A stretch of 64,000 bases of DNA from Curtobacterium sp. BH-2-1-1 (GCF_001806325.1 NZ_CP017580.1:3410001-3474000); one strand, 5' to 3'; counted from the stretch's first letter, positions 35,666 to 46,722 are shown. Numbers and translations: made by a program. The notes: generated by a model from the sequence alone, not told the origin.

Positions 35666-36221
35666 GCGCCTCGCTCCGCCACCGGGCGTGCAGCTCCCAC
35701 GGGTCGCTCACGCCCGCGGCCACGACCGCGACGTGCTCGAGCAACTCCGGCGTCACCCGGAACCATTCCGTGCCGGGGTACCGCGACCCGGCGAACTGCG
35801 CGTGCCGCCGCCGCTCGAGCGTCCGGTCGCCGCGCTCGAACCCGAGGAGGTCCTGGTGCGGGATCGCCGCGAGCCGCTGCCGCGGGTTCGCCGTCGTCCC
35901 GATCTTGATCCGGTCGCCGAAGTCGTCCCGCATCCGCAGGTAGTACACGACGTCGACCCGCGGGGGAGCGAGGTCCCCGTCCGGCACGTCGCCCCAGCGC
36001 CACTCGCACGTCGCACACACCGCACCCGACGGAAAGCGCACGCCGACCCGCGACCCGCACACCGGGCACGGGCCGGGCAGCACGTCCTCGACGCCGACGT
36101 GCTCGGCGGCGGCGTCGACCACGAGGGCGACGTGTCCGGCGCACAGCGGCACCGCGGGCACCGCCGACCCGGCGACCGCACCGGCGTCGCAACCGGGCGC
36201 GCAGCACGAGAGGGCGACCAT
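35649..36221 (-). CDS. GIY-YIG (T5orf172/Mug113) nuclease-like protein with Cys-rich N-terminus
   Basis: 190 residues. N-terminal Cys pairs (SCCAPGC, LCAGH, CPVCG, CATCEW) suggest two zinc sites. The C-terminal half, VYYLRMRDDFGDRIKIGTTANPRQRLAAI, then RRRHAQFAGSRYPGTEWFRVTPELLEHV, matches the T5orf172 subgroup of GIY-YIG, with YYL replacing GIY and KIG replacing YIG. Such domains occur in phage, mobile and defence proteins; role unknown. Start placed at the ATG with TAGCGT seven bases upstream. Confidence 0.82.
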   Translation of the reverse strand: MVALSCCAPGCDAGAVAGSAVPAVPLCAGHVALVVDAAAEHVGVEDVLPGPCPVCGSRVGVRFPSGAVCATCEWRWGDVPDGDLAPPRVDVVYYLRMRDDFGDRIKIGTTANPRQRLAAIPHQDLLGFERGDRTLERRRHAQFAGSRYPGTEWFRVTPELLEHVAVVAAGVSDPWELHARWRSEALALRG

Positions 36222-36228
36222 GTCGGGA

Positions 36229-36234
36229 ACGCTA
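36229..36234 (-). promoter_or_regulatory. Candidate -10 hexamer for the GIY-YIG gene
   Basis: TAGCGT on the minus strand, seven bases before the ATG at 36221. Confidence 0.45.
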
Positions 36235-36255
36235 GCCCGACCCACCGACGCCAGC

Positions 36256-36470
36256 CGCGCCTCCAGGCCGGAGCGCTACTCGGTGAAGATGACGCCGATC
36301 GGTTCGCGCTTCTCCTCCTGGAACCGGTCCTCGGCGCGCCCGAGCGCCCAGTACGCGGACAGCGACATCTCGGACTTCTCGAGTCCCCAGTCGTCCTGCA
36401 GCAGTCGACGGATCGCCTTCATCGCTGTCCGCTCGCCGTGCGCGAACACCTGCACCGGCCTGGAGGCGCG
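36256..36470. repeat. Split palindrome A: arms 183 bp apart around the SIP 3' end
   Basis: CGCGCCTCCAGGCCGG (36256-36271) and its exact complement CCGGCCTGGAGGCGCG (36455-36470). The first arm extends to a 22-base identity with the 3' arm of palindrome A7 (51987-52008). The second arm encodes part of ERASRPV in the siderophore reductase. Confidence 0.7.
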
Positions 36471-37121
36471 CTCCAGCGAGCGAGCCGCCTCCAGCAGCAG
36501 CGTGCCCGGCTCGGCGCCGGTGGCGTCGCGGTGCAGCCACCGCAGGTCGACCCCGGCCGGGTGCGCGACGTCCTGCTCGTCGGCCGGACCCGCCACCTCG
36601 ACGAGGGCGACGCCCGTGGCGGTGTCAGCCATGCCCTCGAGGGCGGCGGAGATCGCGGGGAGCGCACTGTCGTCGCCGAGCAGCACGTGGGTGACGGCGG
36701 GGTCGGTGGACGGGGTGTACCCGCCGCCGGGACCGGAGAGCGCGAGGAGGTCGCCGGGCTGCGCCGAGGCGGCCCAGGGACCCGCGAGGCCCTCGTCGCC
36801 GTGCACGACGAAGTCGACGGCGATGGTCTTCGCCTCGTGGTCGACGGCGCGCACGGTGTAGGTGCGGCGCGCCGGCCGGTCGTGCTTCGGGAGCGACTCG
36901 CGCAGCGACTCGAGGTCGTACGGCGGCGTGAGCCCGAGCGACGGCTTCGCGAGCAGGAGCTTGACGTACTTGTCCGTGGTGGCGAGCCGCTCCGGGTCCG
37001 CTGCCGCGACGAACTCGTCGAAGGCGGGACCGCCGAGGTGGACGCGGACCATGTGCGGCGAGAGACGCTCCGTGCGGTCGACGACGAAGACGTGCTGGGG
37101 GCGTTTGGGTTTCGAGCTCAT
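36276..37121 (-). CDS. Siderophore-interacting FAD/NAD(P)H ferric reductase
   Basis: 281 residues. RTERLSPHMVRVHLGGPAFDEF begins the FAD-binding barrel; RRTYTVRAVDHEAKTIAVDFVVHGDEGLAGPWAASAQPGD contains the RxYT FAD motif; LLGDDSALPAISAALE and ERTAMKAIRRLL belong to the NAD(P)H domain. The product releases iron by reducing imported ferric siderophores. Divergent from the heme oxygenase-like gene, with a DtxR box in the 75-bp gap, so both should be iron-repressed. Confidence 0.93.
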   Translation of the reverse strand: MSSKPKRPQHVFVVDRTERLSPHMVRVHLGGPAFDEFVAAADPERLATTDKYVKLLLAKPSLGLTPPYDLESLRESLPKHDRPARRTYTVRAVDHEAKTIAVDFVVHGDEGLAGPWAASAQPGDLLALSGPGGGYTPSTDPAVTHVLLGDDSALPAISAALEGMADTATGVALVEVAGPADEQDVAHPAGVDLRWLHRDATGAEPGTLLLEAARSLERASRPVQVFAHGERTAMKAIRRLLQDDWGLEKSEMSLSAYWALGRAEDRFQEEKREPIGVIFTE

Positions 37122-37176
37122 CGGTGCGAGCTTCCTCTCTCGACTTCTGGGTGCGCTGTGCTTGACGTACCGCTCA

Positions 37177-37195
37177 GTAAGGTTAGCCTTACCTC
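37177..37195. promoter_or_regulatory. DtxR/IdeR iron box
   Basis: GTAAGGTTAGCCTTACCTC against the consensus TTAGGTTAGCCTAACCTAA: the central AGGTTAGCCT and dyad are kept. It ends one base before the ATG of the heme oxygenase-like gene, so bound regulator would block its translation start region and promoter, and it also faces the reductase promoter. Confidence 0.85.
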
Positions 37196-37196
37196 C

Positions 37197-37916
37197 ATGG
37201 ACACCGTCATCCCGTTCTCCGAGCTGCTGCGTCGGCGCACGCGTCGCTCGCAGGGGTCGTCGGGTGGCGACGGGTTCATGCAGGACCTGCTCGCCGGGCG
37301 GTGCGACGTCGGCGAGTACGCGGCCCTGCTCGGACAGTACGCGTTCGTGTACGACGCCCTCGAGCGCGCGGCCGAGCGGATGGCGGACCACCCCGTGGCT
37401 GCCCCCTTCGTCACGTCGCAGTTGACGCGGATGCCGGCGATCCGGGCGGACCTCGAGTACCTCATCGGTCCGGACTGGTCCGAGCTCGTGTGCCCGCTGC
37501 CCGAGACCACCGCGTACGTCCGACGACTGAACGAGGTCGCGGCGACGTGGCCCGGCGGGTTGGTCGCCCACCACTACACGCGGTCCCTCGGCGACCTGTC
37601 CGGCGGGCGACTCATCGGGCGGCTGCTCGCGGAGCAGTTCGGCTTCGAGACGAACGGCGTCCTGTTCTACATCTTCGACCAGGTCGCCGACCCGAGCGCG
37701 TTCGAGCAGACCTACCGGGCGCAGCTCGACGCGGCTCCGTGGTCGGCCGAGGAACGCGAACGCGTGATCGCCGAGGTCGAGCTGGCGCACCGGCTCGACA
37801 GCGGGCTGCTCGCGGGACTCGACGCGACGCGGGGGCCGGTGCTCGGCCGTCCCGCGGCGTGGTCCGACGACGACGGGCCGCACGGCGCGGGCGACGACGT
37901 GGCCGTGATCGCGTGA
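37197..37916 (+). CDS. Heme oxygenase homologue lacking the proximal heme histidine
   Basis: 239 residues. FMQDLLAGRCDVGEYAALLGQYAFVYDALE and the distal-helix motif GDLSGG (132-137) are typical of biliverdin-forming heme oxygenases. In the first helix the family pattern T-x3-H-x7-F-M is matched in register by T15-RRS-Q19-GSSGGDG-FM, so the His that ligates heme iron is Gln (codon CAG). Activity is therefore doubtful, or another ligand substitutes. The DtxR box links it to iron limitation. Confidence 0.87.
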   Translation: MDTVIPFSELLRRRTRRSQGSSGGDGFMQDLLAGRCDVGEYAALLGQYAFVYDALERAAERMADHPVAAPFVTSQLTRMPAIRADLEYLIGPDWSELVCPLPETTAYVRRLNEVAATWPGGLVAHHYTRSLGDLSGGRLIGRLLAEQFGFETNGVLFYIFDQVADPSAFEQTYRAQLDAAPWSAEERERVIAEVELAHRLDSGLLAGLDATRGPVLGRPAAWSDDDGPHGAGDDVAVIA

Positions 37917-37960
37917 CCGAGCCGAGTTGACCCGAGCGGCCACGTGCCGCCCACCAGACC

Positions 37961-38023
37961 CGCCGGGATCGCGGAGCGCGTCGCTTCGCAGGGGTGCTTC
38001 CGCCACGCGCCGCGATCCCGGCG
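37961..38023. repeat. Long palindrome with 14-bp perfect arms
   Basis: CGCCGGGATCGCGG (37961-37974) and its complement (38010-38023). In the convergent gap after the heme oxygenase-like gene; probable terminator or repeat-family member. Confidence 0.75.
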
Positions 38024-38091
38024 TTCCCTTCGTTCGTGCCGCGTGGCGCGGCCCGCACGCCGTCCGCGTCGCGCCGCGCCGCGGGCGTTTG

Positions 38092-38142
38092 GTGAGCAGA
38101 AACTGTCGGGTGCGGGCAGCCCAGGCGACCATTTCTGCTCAC
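38092..38142. repeat. Palindrome with arms GTGAGCAGAAA
   Basis: GTGAGCAGAAA (38092-38102) and TTTCTGCTCAC (38132-38142) pair perfectly, with GTCG/CGAC inside. AT-richer than its surroundings. Together with 37961-38023 it fills the 268-bp convergent gap; nothing else is recognised there. Confidence 0.8.
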
Positions 38143-38184
38143 GAAGCGCCGCCCGCGCCGCCGCCCGCCGCCCGCGCCCCCGCC

Positions 38185-39921
38185 TCAGTGCCGCATGCGG
38201 CGCGCGAGCTTCTGGATCGGGCCGGTCTTCGGCGCGCGCTCCGCGGGCTCGACGACTTCCTGCTGGTAGAAGTCCGCGAGGTCCGCCATCAGCGCCCGAC
38301 GCTCCGCCCGCGCGTACGCCCGACGCTCCCGCGTGAAGGCGATCACCGTCGACCAGCACATCAGCACCATCACGACGCTGAACGGGAGCGCCGTCGTGAT
38401 CGCCGCGGTCTTCAGCGCGTCCAGCCCGCCCGCGAGCAGGAGCGCCACCGCGACGAGGGCCGTGACCCCGGCGAAGAACACCCGGATCCAGTTCTTCGGC
38501 TCGATCTGCCCGCCGGTCGCGATCATGCCCATCACGAGCGCACCCGAGTCCGCCGAGGTCACGAAGAACACCCCGATCAGGATGATCGCCCCGATCACGA
38601 GCACCGATCCGGCGGGCATCCCACCGAGCAGCTGGAACAGGACCTGCTCGACGGACACGCTGCCGTCCGCCCCGACGAGGTCGCCGGTGCCGTGCAGCTG
38701 GTCGTACAGCGCGGTCCCGCCCATGATCGCGAACCAGAGGAAGGTCAGCAGCGTCGGGACGAACAGCACGCCGAGCACGAACTGCCGGACGGTCCGTCCG
38801 CGGGAGATCCGCGCGATGAAGATGCCGACGAACGGCGCCCACGACATCCACCAGCCCCAGTAGAACGTCGTCCACGCGCCCTGCCACTCCTGCCCTGCCT
38901 GACCCGCGAAGGCACTCGTGTCGAACGCCAGCCCGACGAACCCCTGCACGTACTGCCCGATCGACTGCACGAACTCGCCGAGCAGGAACTGCGTCGGCCC
39001 GACGAACAGGACGAAGACGAGCAGCACGGCCGCCAGCACGAGGTTGATGTTCGACAGGATCTTCATGCCCTTGCCGACACCGCTCAGCAGCGACCCGACG
39101 GCGATCAGCGTGACGACGACGATCAACCCGATCTGCAGGCCCCGGGTGTTCTCCGCCGCGCCGGTGTACTCGAGCCCCGACCCGATCTGGAGCACGCCGA
39201 GCCCGAGCGACGTCGCGACGCCGAACAGCGTGCCGATCAGCGCGAGGACGTCGATGAGGTTGCCCCACCCGCCCACCACGCGCTTGCCGAGCAGCGGCTC
39301 GAGCGCCCAGCGGATCGACACCGGTCGCGACCGCCGGTGGATCGCGTACGCCAGGGCGAGCCCGACCACGACGTAGATCGCCCACGCGTGCAGGCCCCAG
39401 TGCAGGAACGTCTGCGTGAGCGCCTGCTGCGCGAGGGCGTCGTCGTCGCCCGTCACCCCCGGCCGTGGTGAGGCGAAGTGACTGAGCGGCTCGGCGACGC
39501 CGTAGAACACGAGCCCGATGCCCATGCCCGCGGCGAACAGCAGCGACAGCCACGAGAGCGTCGAGAACTCCGGCGCCTCGTCGTCCTGGCCGAGCACGAT
39601 GTCGCCGAACCGGCTGAACCCGATCCAGATCGCGAAGACGACGAAGGCGGCCGCGGCGATCACGTAGTACCAGCCGAAGTCCCGCACGATCCACCCCTGG
39701 ACGGCCGAGAAGACGTCCTCGGTGGCACGCGGCGCGGCGAGCGCGACGGCGACGAACGCGAGCACGATTCCCGCGGCCGGCCAGAAGACCCAGCGCTCGA
39801 CGGGCGGCTTCCGGACCGCCGTGTCGGTCGGTGGGCCAGGAGGCGCGACTCCCGTCCCCACGTCGTCCTGCGTCCGCCCCGTGGCGGGTTCGCGGTCTGC
39901 CGGCTCGGCCGTCTCGTCCAT
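38185..39921 (-). CDS. BCCT-family betaine/choline/carnitine transporter
   Basis: 578 residues, about twelve transmembrane helices. TTFYWGWWMSWAPFVGIFIARISRGRTVR is the BCCT signature with the substrate-coordinating Trp residues; FFVTSADSGALVMGMIATGG is also diagnostic. ATG chosen because GGAGGG stands just upstream. The C-terminal tail is charged and cytoplasmic, as in osmotically regulated members. Imports a trimethylammonium compound, probably as osmoprotectant. Confidence 0.93.
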   Translation of the reverse strand: MDETAEPADREPATGRTQDDVGTGVAPPGPPTDTAVRKPPVERWVFWPAAGIVLAFVAVALAAPRATEDVFSAVQGWIVRDFGWYYVIAAAAFVVFAIWIGFSRFGDIVLGQDDEAPEFSTLSWLSLLFAAGMGIGLVFYGVAEPLSHFASPRPGVTGDDDALAQQALTQTFLHWGLHAWAIYVVVGLALAYAIHRRSRPVSIRWALEPLLGKRVVGGWGNLIDVLALIGTLFGVATSLGLGVLQIGSGLEYTGAAENTRGLQIGLIVVVTLIAVGSLLSGVGKGMKILSNINLVLAAVLLVFVLFVGPTQFLLGEFVQSIGQYVQGFVGLAFDTSAFAGQAGQEWQGAWTTFYWGWWMSWAPFVGIFIARISRGRTVRQFVLGVLFVPTLLTFLWFAIMGGTALYDQLHGTGDLVGADGSVSVEQVLFQLLGGMPAGSVLVIGAIILIGVFFVTSADSGALVMGMIATGGQIEPKNWIRVFFAGVTALVAVALLLAGGLDALKTAAITTALPFSVVMVLMCWSTVIAFTRERRAYARAERRALMADLADFYQQEVVEPAERAPKTGPIQKLARRMRH

Positions 39922-40128
39922 GGCGTCCCTCCACCCACGGATGCTGAGCATCCCTGGCCCGATTCTACGAACGCTCGCCGTGGTCCGTCCGGGTGCGATG
40001 GGAACGGGCGAGGCCGCGCACCCGCCCGCCGCGGTCCGTCCGGACGGTTGTCGTCACCGGTCCCGACGGGCCGATACGCTGCTGGGATACCGGGACGACC
40101 TTCCCGGCCGAGACCCGGAGAGGACCAC

Positions 40129-42783
<2,655 letters not shown>

Positions 42784-42830
42784 TCCGCGCGGACCGGCCG
42801 TCGGTCGTCGACGCGACCGTCTCGGGCCCA

Positions 42831-42862
42831 GGAGGCGCGGTGCCAGCTGGCACCGTCCCTCC
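42831..42862. repeat. Palindrome family A, copy 5 (degenerate)
   Basis: GGAGGCGCGGTGCC, AGCT, then GGCACCGTCCCTCC: two mismatched pairs in fourteen. Between ppc and the exporter gene, same orientation. Confidence 0.75.
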
Positions 42863-42914
42863 AGGCCGTCCCGGTGCAGGTTCGCACCCCTTGTCGAATC
42901 GATTCGGGGGCGCG

Positions 42915-42920
42915 TAGCGT
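42915..42920 (+). promoter_or_regulatory. Candidate -10 hexamer for the MFS gene
   Basis: TAGCGT, seven bases before the GTG at 42928. Confidence 0.45.
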
Positions 42921-42927
42921 GGCCGAC

Positions 42928-44148
42928 GTGACGACGGAGCGCGCAGGAACGACCAGCCGGACGACCGCCCTCCCACCGATCCTGCCGCTCGCCCTGATCG
43001 TCGGCGTCTCGCCGTTCGCGACCGACATGTACATCCCGGCCCTGCCGGCGATCGCACGCGACCTCGGTACGACGCCCGGTGCCGTGCAGCTGTCCCTGAC
43101 GGCGTTCCTCGTCGCGTTCGCCGTCGGGCAGCTGCTCGCCGGACCGGTGAGCGACGGCATCGGGCGGCGTCCGCTGATGCTCGTCGGCACGGCGGTCTTC
43201 GCCGTCGCCTCCGTCGGGTGCGCGATCGCGCCGGACGTCGTGACGCTCGTCGTGGCGCGGGTGTTCCAGGGGCTGGCGGGTGCGGCCGGGGCGGTCGCCG
43301 GGCGGGCGATGGTCTCGGACGTGGTCGACGGGCCGCGGATGGCGAAGGTGTTCGGGACCCTCGCGGCCATCAACGCGATCGGCCCCGTCGTCGCCCCGCT
43401 GGCCGGGGGAGCGGTGCTGACGATCGGCACCTGGCGACTCATGTTCGTCGTCCTCGCGGTGCTCGGTGCCGCGTTCTTCGTCGCCGTGGTCGTCCGGTTC
43501 CTCGAGACCCTGCCGCGGGCGTTCCGCGGAGGGGTGGGCCTCGGTGCGAACTGGGGACGCATCCGCGAGCTCATGGGCATCCCGCGGTTCCGTGCGTACG
43601 TGCTGACCGGGGTGCTCTCGACCATCGGGTTCTTCGCGTACATCGCCACGAGCTCGTTCGTGTTCCAGACCGGCTTCGGGTTCTCCGAGGGGATGTACAC
43701 CCTCGTGTTCGCCACGAACGCCTCGATGATGATCGTCACGACGCTCGTGTTCCGCCGCGTGGTGGGTCGGTTCTCGGAGGACGCGCTGCTGTCGTTCGGC
43801 CTGGCGCTCGGGACCCTCGGCGCGACGGGCGTCCTCGTGTCCGCGCTGCTCGGGGCCGGCGCGGTGCCGGTCTGGGTCTCGCTCGCCGTCGTGACCGCGG
43901 CGTGGGGGTTCGTCCTGCCGGCGGCGATGACCCGCACGCAGCACGTCGGTGCTGCGCACCCGGGGACCGCAGCGGCACTGCAGGGCGGGCTGACGTTCGG
44001 GCTCGGCGGCCTCGGCACGCCGCTCGCGGGAGCGCTCGGCGGGACGGCCGTCGCGATGGGGTCGGTGATGGCGGTGCTCATGGCGGCCGCCGTGGTCGTG
44101 CAGCTGCTGGCGACGCGACGGACCGGACGCGCCTCGAGGGGTTCGTGA
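42928..44148 (+). CDS. MFS drug exporter, Bcr/CflA type
   Basis: 406 residues, twelve hydrophobic segments. FATDMYIPALPAIARDLG opens the first helix in the Bcr/CflA manner; GPVSDGIGRRPLMLVG is the MFS loop-2/3 motif and VARVFQGLAGAAGAVAGRAMVSD the motif C region of exporters. Probably exports drugs or metabolites such as bicyclomycin-like compounds or cysteine; substrate unknown. GTG at 42919 is an alternative start. Confidence 0.9.
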   Translation: MTTERAGTTSRTTALPPILPLALIVGVSPFATDMYIPALPAIARDLGTTPGAVQLSLTAFLVAFAVGQLLAGPVSDGIGRRPLMLVGTAVFAVASVGCAIAPDVVTLVVARVFQGLAGAAGAVAGRAMVSDVVDGPRMAKVFGTLAAINAIGPVVAPLAGGAVLTIGTWRLMFVVLAVLGAAFFVAVVVRFLETLPRAFRGGVGLGANWGRIRELMGIPRFRAYVLTGVLSTIGFFAYIATSSFVFQTGFGFSEGMYTLVFATNASMMIVTTLVFRRVVGRFSEDALLSFGLALGTLGATGVLVSALLGAGAVPVWVSLAVVTAAWGFVLPAAMTRTQHVGAAHPGTAAALQGGLTFGLGGLGTPLAGALGGTAVAMGSVMAVLMAAAVVVQLLATRRTGRASRGS

Positions 44149-44203
44149 CCCGGACCCGGTAGGTTGCAGGGTGCACCCCGCACCGATCCCAGGAGGCACC
44201 GAC

Positions 44204-44542
44204 ATGGACATCGTCGTACACGAAGCGGACGCCGGCGCCGCCGTGCTCGAGTGCAGCGGCCGACTCAACATGGTGTCGGCCCCGACGTTCCGCGAGACCG
44301 TCGCGAAGGTCGTCGGCGACGGACGGCCCCGCGTGGTCGTCGAGCTGTCCGGGGTGGAGTTCATGGACTCCTCCGGTCTCGGCGCGCTCGTCGGGTCGCT
44401 CAAGGCCGCGCGACAGGCCGGCGGGGACCTCCGCATCGCGGCGCCGTCCGACCAGGTCGAGATGGTGCTGAAGCTCTCCAACATGGACAAGATCCTCCGC
44501 ACGTACCCGGACGGGGACGCCGCGGTGACCGACTGGGCATGA
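44204..44542 (+). CDS. STAS-domain anti-anti-sigma factor
   Basis: 112 residues after an AGGAGG ribosome site. GRLNMVSAPTFRETV and VEFMDSSGLGALVGSL contain the conserved phosphorylatable Ser (Ser56/57). In the partner switch the unphosphorylated form sequesters its anti-sigma kinase, encoded next with a four-base overlap. A SpoIIE-type phosphatase at 7029 could reactivate it. Confidence 0.93.
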   Translation: MDIVVHEADAGAAVLECSGRLNMVSAPTFRETVAKVVGDGRPRVVVELSGVEFMDSSGLGALVGSLKAARQAGGDLRIAAPSDQVEMVLKLSNMDKILRTYPDGDAAVTDWA

Positions 44543-44952
44543 ACGCCGCGGTGGGTGGGCACAGCCTCGACCTGGCGTGCCCGCCGGACGACGTCACGGC
44601 GGTGCACGCGTTCCTCGCGACGGTGTGGGACACCGAGCCCACCGTCTCGGCCGAGGACCGGATGGCCCTCGAGCTCGCGCTGGTCGAACTCACCTCGAAC
44701 GTGATCGAGCACGGGGCGGCCGGTCGCGGCGTCTCGTGCTCGCTCCACCTCGACGTCGGTTCGGACGCGGTCGAGGCGCAGCTGACCGACGACGGTGTGC
44801 CGGTGCCGGTCGACCCGTCCGCCGCGCAGCTGCCCGACGCGCTGGCCGAGAGCGGGCGGGGCCTGGCGCTCGTGCAGATGGTGGTCGACGACCTGCGCTA
44901 CGAACGGGTCGCGGACCGGAACCTGTGGACGGTCCGGCGCGGGCGCCACTGA
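44539..44952 (+). CDS. Anti-sigma-type serine kinase (RsbW/SpoIIAB-like HATPase)
   Basis: 137 residues. N box ALVELTSNVIEHG, G1-type LTDDGVPVPV and G2 SGRGLALVQMVVDDLRYER form the GHKL ATP site. Partner of the upstream STAS protein. No sigma factor gene is adjacent, so the target sigma must be encoded elsewhere. Confidence 0.92.
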   Translation: MNAAVGGHSLDLACPPDDVTAVHAFLATVWDTEPTVSAEDRMALELALVELTSNVIEHGAAGRGVSCSLHLDVGSDAVEAQLTDDGVPVPVDPSAAQLPDALAESGRGLALVQMVVDDLRYERVADRNLWTVRRGRH

Positions 44953-45068
44953 GTGCCGCTCGTGTCTGACGGACCGGTTCGTCCGCTTCGCGCAGCCCGT
45001 GGGCCGGTATCCGCAATGCGTGCGCATACATCCCGTGGGCTCCGCGCCGCCGTGTCACGATCCAGTCG

Positions 45069-46028
45069 ATGAACGTCGAGCCCGACCCCAGGATCAGCTT
45101 CGAGACGTCCGGGGCCGACCTCGAGGCGGCGATCCAGATGTACGAGGACGCGTACGAGAGCGTGGGCTTCCAGGCGGAGCGCACGGAACGCCCGTTCAGC
45201 TACCGCTTCCGGGTCACGGGCGACGAGACGATGTCCTTCCGCTCCACGCGGTTCGACGCCCGGATGCAGGGCGAGCTCGAGTCCGGCGACGAGTACGTCG
45301 TGATGTGGCTCGCCGACGGTGGGGGCACCGTCGACGTCGGGCGGCAAGAGGTCGCCTTCACGCCCGGCACGCCGATGATGTTCCCGACCGGTCGACCGTT
45401 CGCCTTCGACCTGCAGGACCTCCGGCAGAGCCTGGTCCAGTTCGATCGCACGTTCCTCGAGGGCGTGGCGGCCGAGGAGCACGGCACGCAGCCGGCCCCG
45501 CTCGTGTTCGACCACACCCAGCCGCCGCGGCGCGAGGACCTCCGCGGGTGGAACGCCCAGGTCCGCCGGGCCGCCGAGACCGTGCTCGGCGAGGCGCCGG
45601 TGTCGCAGCTGGTCCTCGCGGAGACCGCCCGGGACACCGCCCTCGCGCTCCTCCGCACCTTCCCGCACACCGTGCTCGCGCCGGACATCACCCTGCCGCA
45701 GGGCGCCACGGGCCGGGTCCGCGAGGCCGTCGAGTACATGCACGCGTTCGCCCACACCCCGATCAGCACGACCGACGTCGCCGAGCACGTCGGGCTCAGT
45801 GTGCGCGGGCTCCAGCAGGCGTTCCAGCGGCAGGTCGGTACGGCGCCCAACGCGATGCTGCGCGGCATCCGGCTCGACCGCGTCCGCGAGGAACTCCGCC
45901 GCTCGTCGCCCGGTGACGTCACGGTCGCCGCGATCGCCGTGCGGTGGGGTTTCGCCCACCTCGGCCGGTTCTCCGGGGCGTACGCCTCGCGCTTCGGCGA
46001 GTACCCGCGCGACACGCTGCACGCCTGA
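45069..46028 (+). CDS. AraC-family transcriptional regulator
   Basis: 319 residues. An AraC-binding-2-like N-terminal domain (effector or dimerisation) is followed by two helix-turn-helix units in the last 100 residues: ISTTDVAEHVGLSVRGLQQAFQRQVGTAPNAML and VTVAAIAVRWGFAHLGRFSGAYASRFGEYP. Not obviously linked to a target; nearest genes are the sigma-switch pair and a small hydrolase. Confidence 0.92.
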   Translation: MNVEPDPRISFETSGADLEAAIQMYEDAYESVGFQAERTERPFSYRFRVTGDETMSFRSTRFDARMQGELESGDEYVVMWLADGGGTVDVGRQEVAFTPGTPMMFPTGRPFAFDLQDLRQSLVQFDRTFLEGVAAEEHGTQPAPLVFDHTQPPRREDLRGWNAQVRRAAETVLGEAPVSQLVLAETARDTALALLRTFPHTVLAPDITLPQGATGRVREAVEYMHAFAHTPISTTDVAEHVGLSVRGLQQAFQRQVGTAPNAMLRGIRLDRVREELRRSSPGDVTVAAIAVRWGFAHLGRFSGAYASRFGEYPRDTLHA

Positions 46029-46040
46029 TCCGCCCCCCAC

Positions 46041-46046
46041 TACGCT
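46041..46046 (+). promoter_or_regulatory. Candidate -10 hexamer for the RBBP9-like gene
   Basis: TACGCT, six bases before the GTG at 46053. Confidence 0.45.
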
Positions 46047-46052
46047 TCGAGG

Positions 46053-46616
46053 GTGCGCAGACCTCGACCGTGGGTGATCGTCCCCGGGATCTGGAACTCC
46101 GACCCCGACCACTGGCAGTCGCTGTGGCAGGACGACCGGTCGGCCGACGACCCCGGCGCGGTCGTCCGGATCGCACCGGCGTCGTGGAGCGAGCCCGACC
46201 CGGACGACTGGTCCCGCGCGATCACCAGCGCCGTGGCCGCCGTCGACGAACCGCCGGTGCTCATCGCGCACAGCCTGGGCGTCCTCGCCGTCGCCGCGTG
46301 GCTCGGGCAGCGGGGACACGCCGCGGTCGCGGGTGCCTTCCTCGTGGCGCCGCCGGACCCGCTCGCGCCGGGGTTCCCCGCCGCAGCGGCCGGGTTCGTC
46401 GAGCCGGTGGCCCAGGCAGCCCCTGCGGTCCCGACGCGTCTGGTGGTCAGCGACGACGACCCGTACTGCACGCTCGACCGGGCCCTGGGGTTCGCGGACG
46501 TCCTCGGTGCCGGAGTCGTCCGGGTCGGCGCGCTCGGCCACGTGAACGTCGCCAGCGGTGTCGGTGCCTGGCCGGCCGGCCGTGCACTCGTGGACGACCT
46601 CGAGCGCACGTTCTGA
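46053..46616 (+). CDS. RBBP9/YdeN-like small alpha/beta-hydrolase
   Basis: 187 residues. VIVPGIWNSDPDHWQSLWQ opens the family; nucleophile in IAHSLGVLA, acid in VVSDDDPYC and the catalytic His in GALGHVN. Serine hydrolase of unknown substrate. Confidence 0.9.
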   Translation: MRRPRPWVIVPGIWNSDPDHWQSLWQDDRSADDPGAVVRIAPASWSEPDPDDWSRAITSAVAAVDEPPVLIAHSLGVLAVAAWLGQRGHAAVAGAFLVAPPDPLAPGFPAAAAGFVEPVAQAAPAVPTRLVVSDDDPYCTLDRALGFADVLGAGVVRVGALGHVNVASGVGAWPAGRALVDDLERTF

Positions 46617-46710
46617 CACCGTCCGCGACACGCCGTTCACCTTCGAGGCGATATGGCAGGGACTCCGGCGACACACCGGGGATGTCCGCCGAGATGAGCG
46701 TTGCGATATT

Positions 46711-46716
46711 TATCCT
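46711..46716 (+). promoter_or_regulatory. Candidate -10 hexamer in an AT-richer gap
   Basis: TATCCT, six bases before the ATG at 46723, within the locally AT-rich GATATTTATCC. Confidence 0.55.
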
Positions 46717-46722
46717 TCGATC

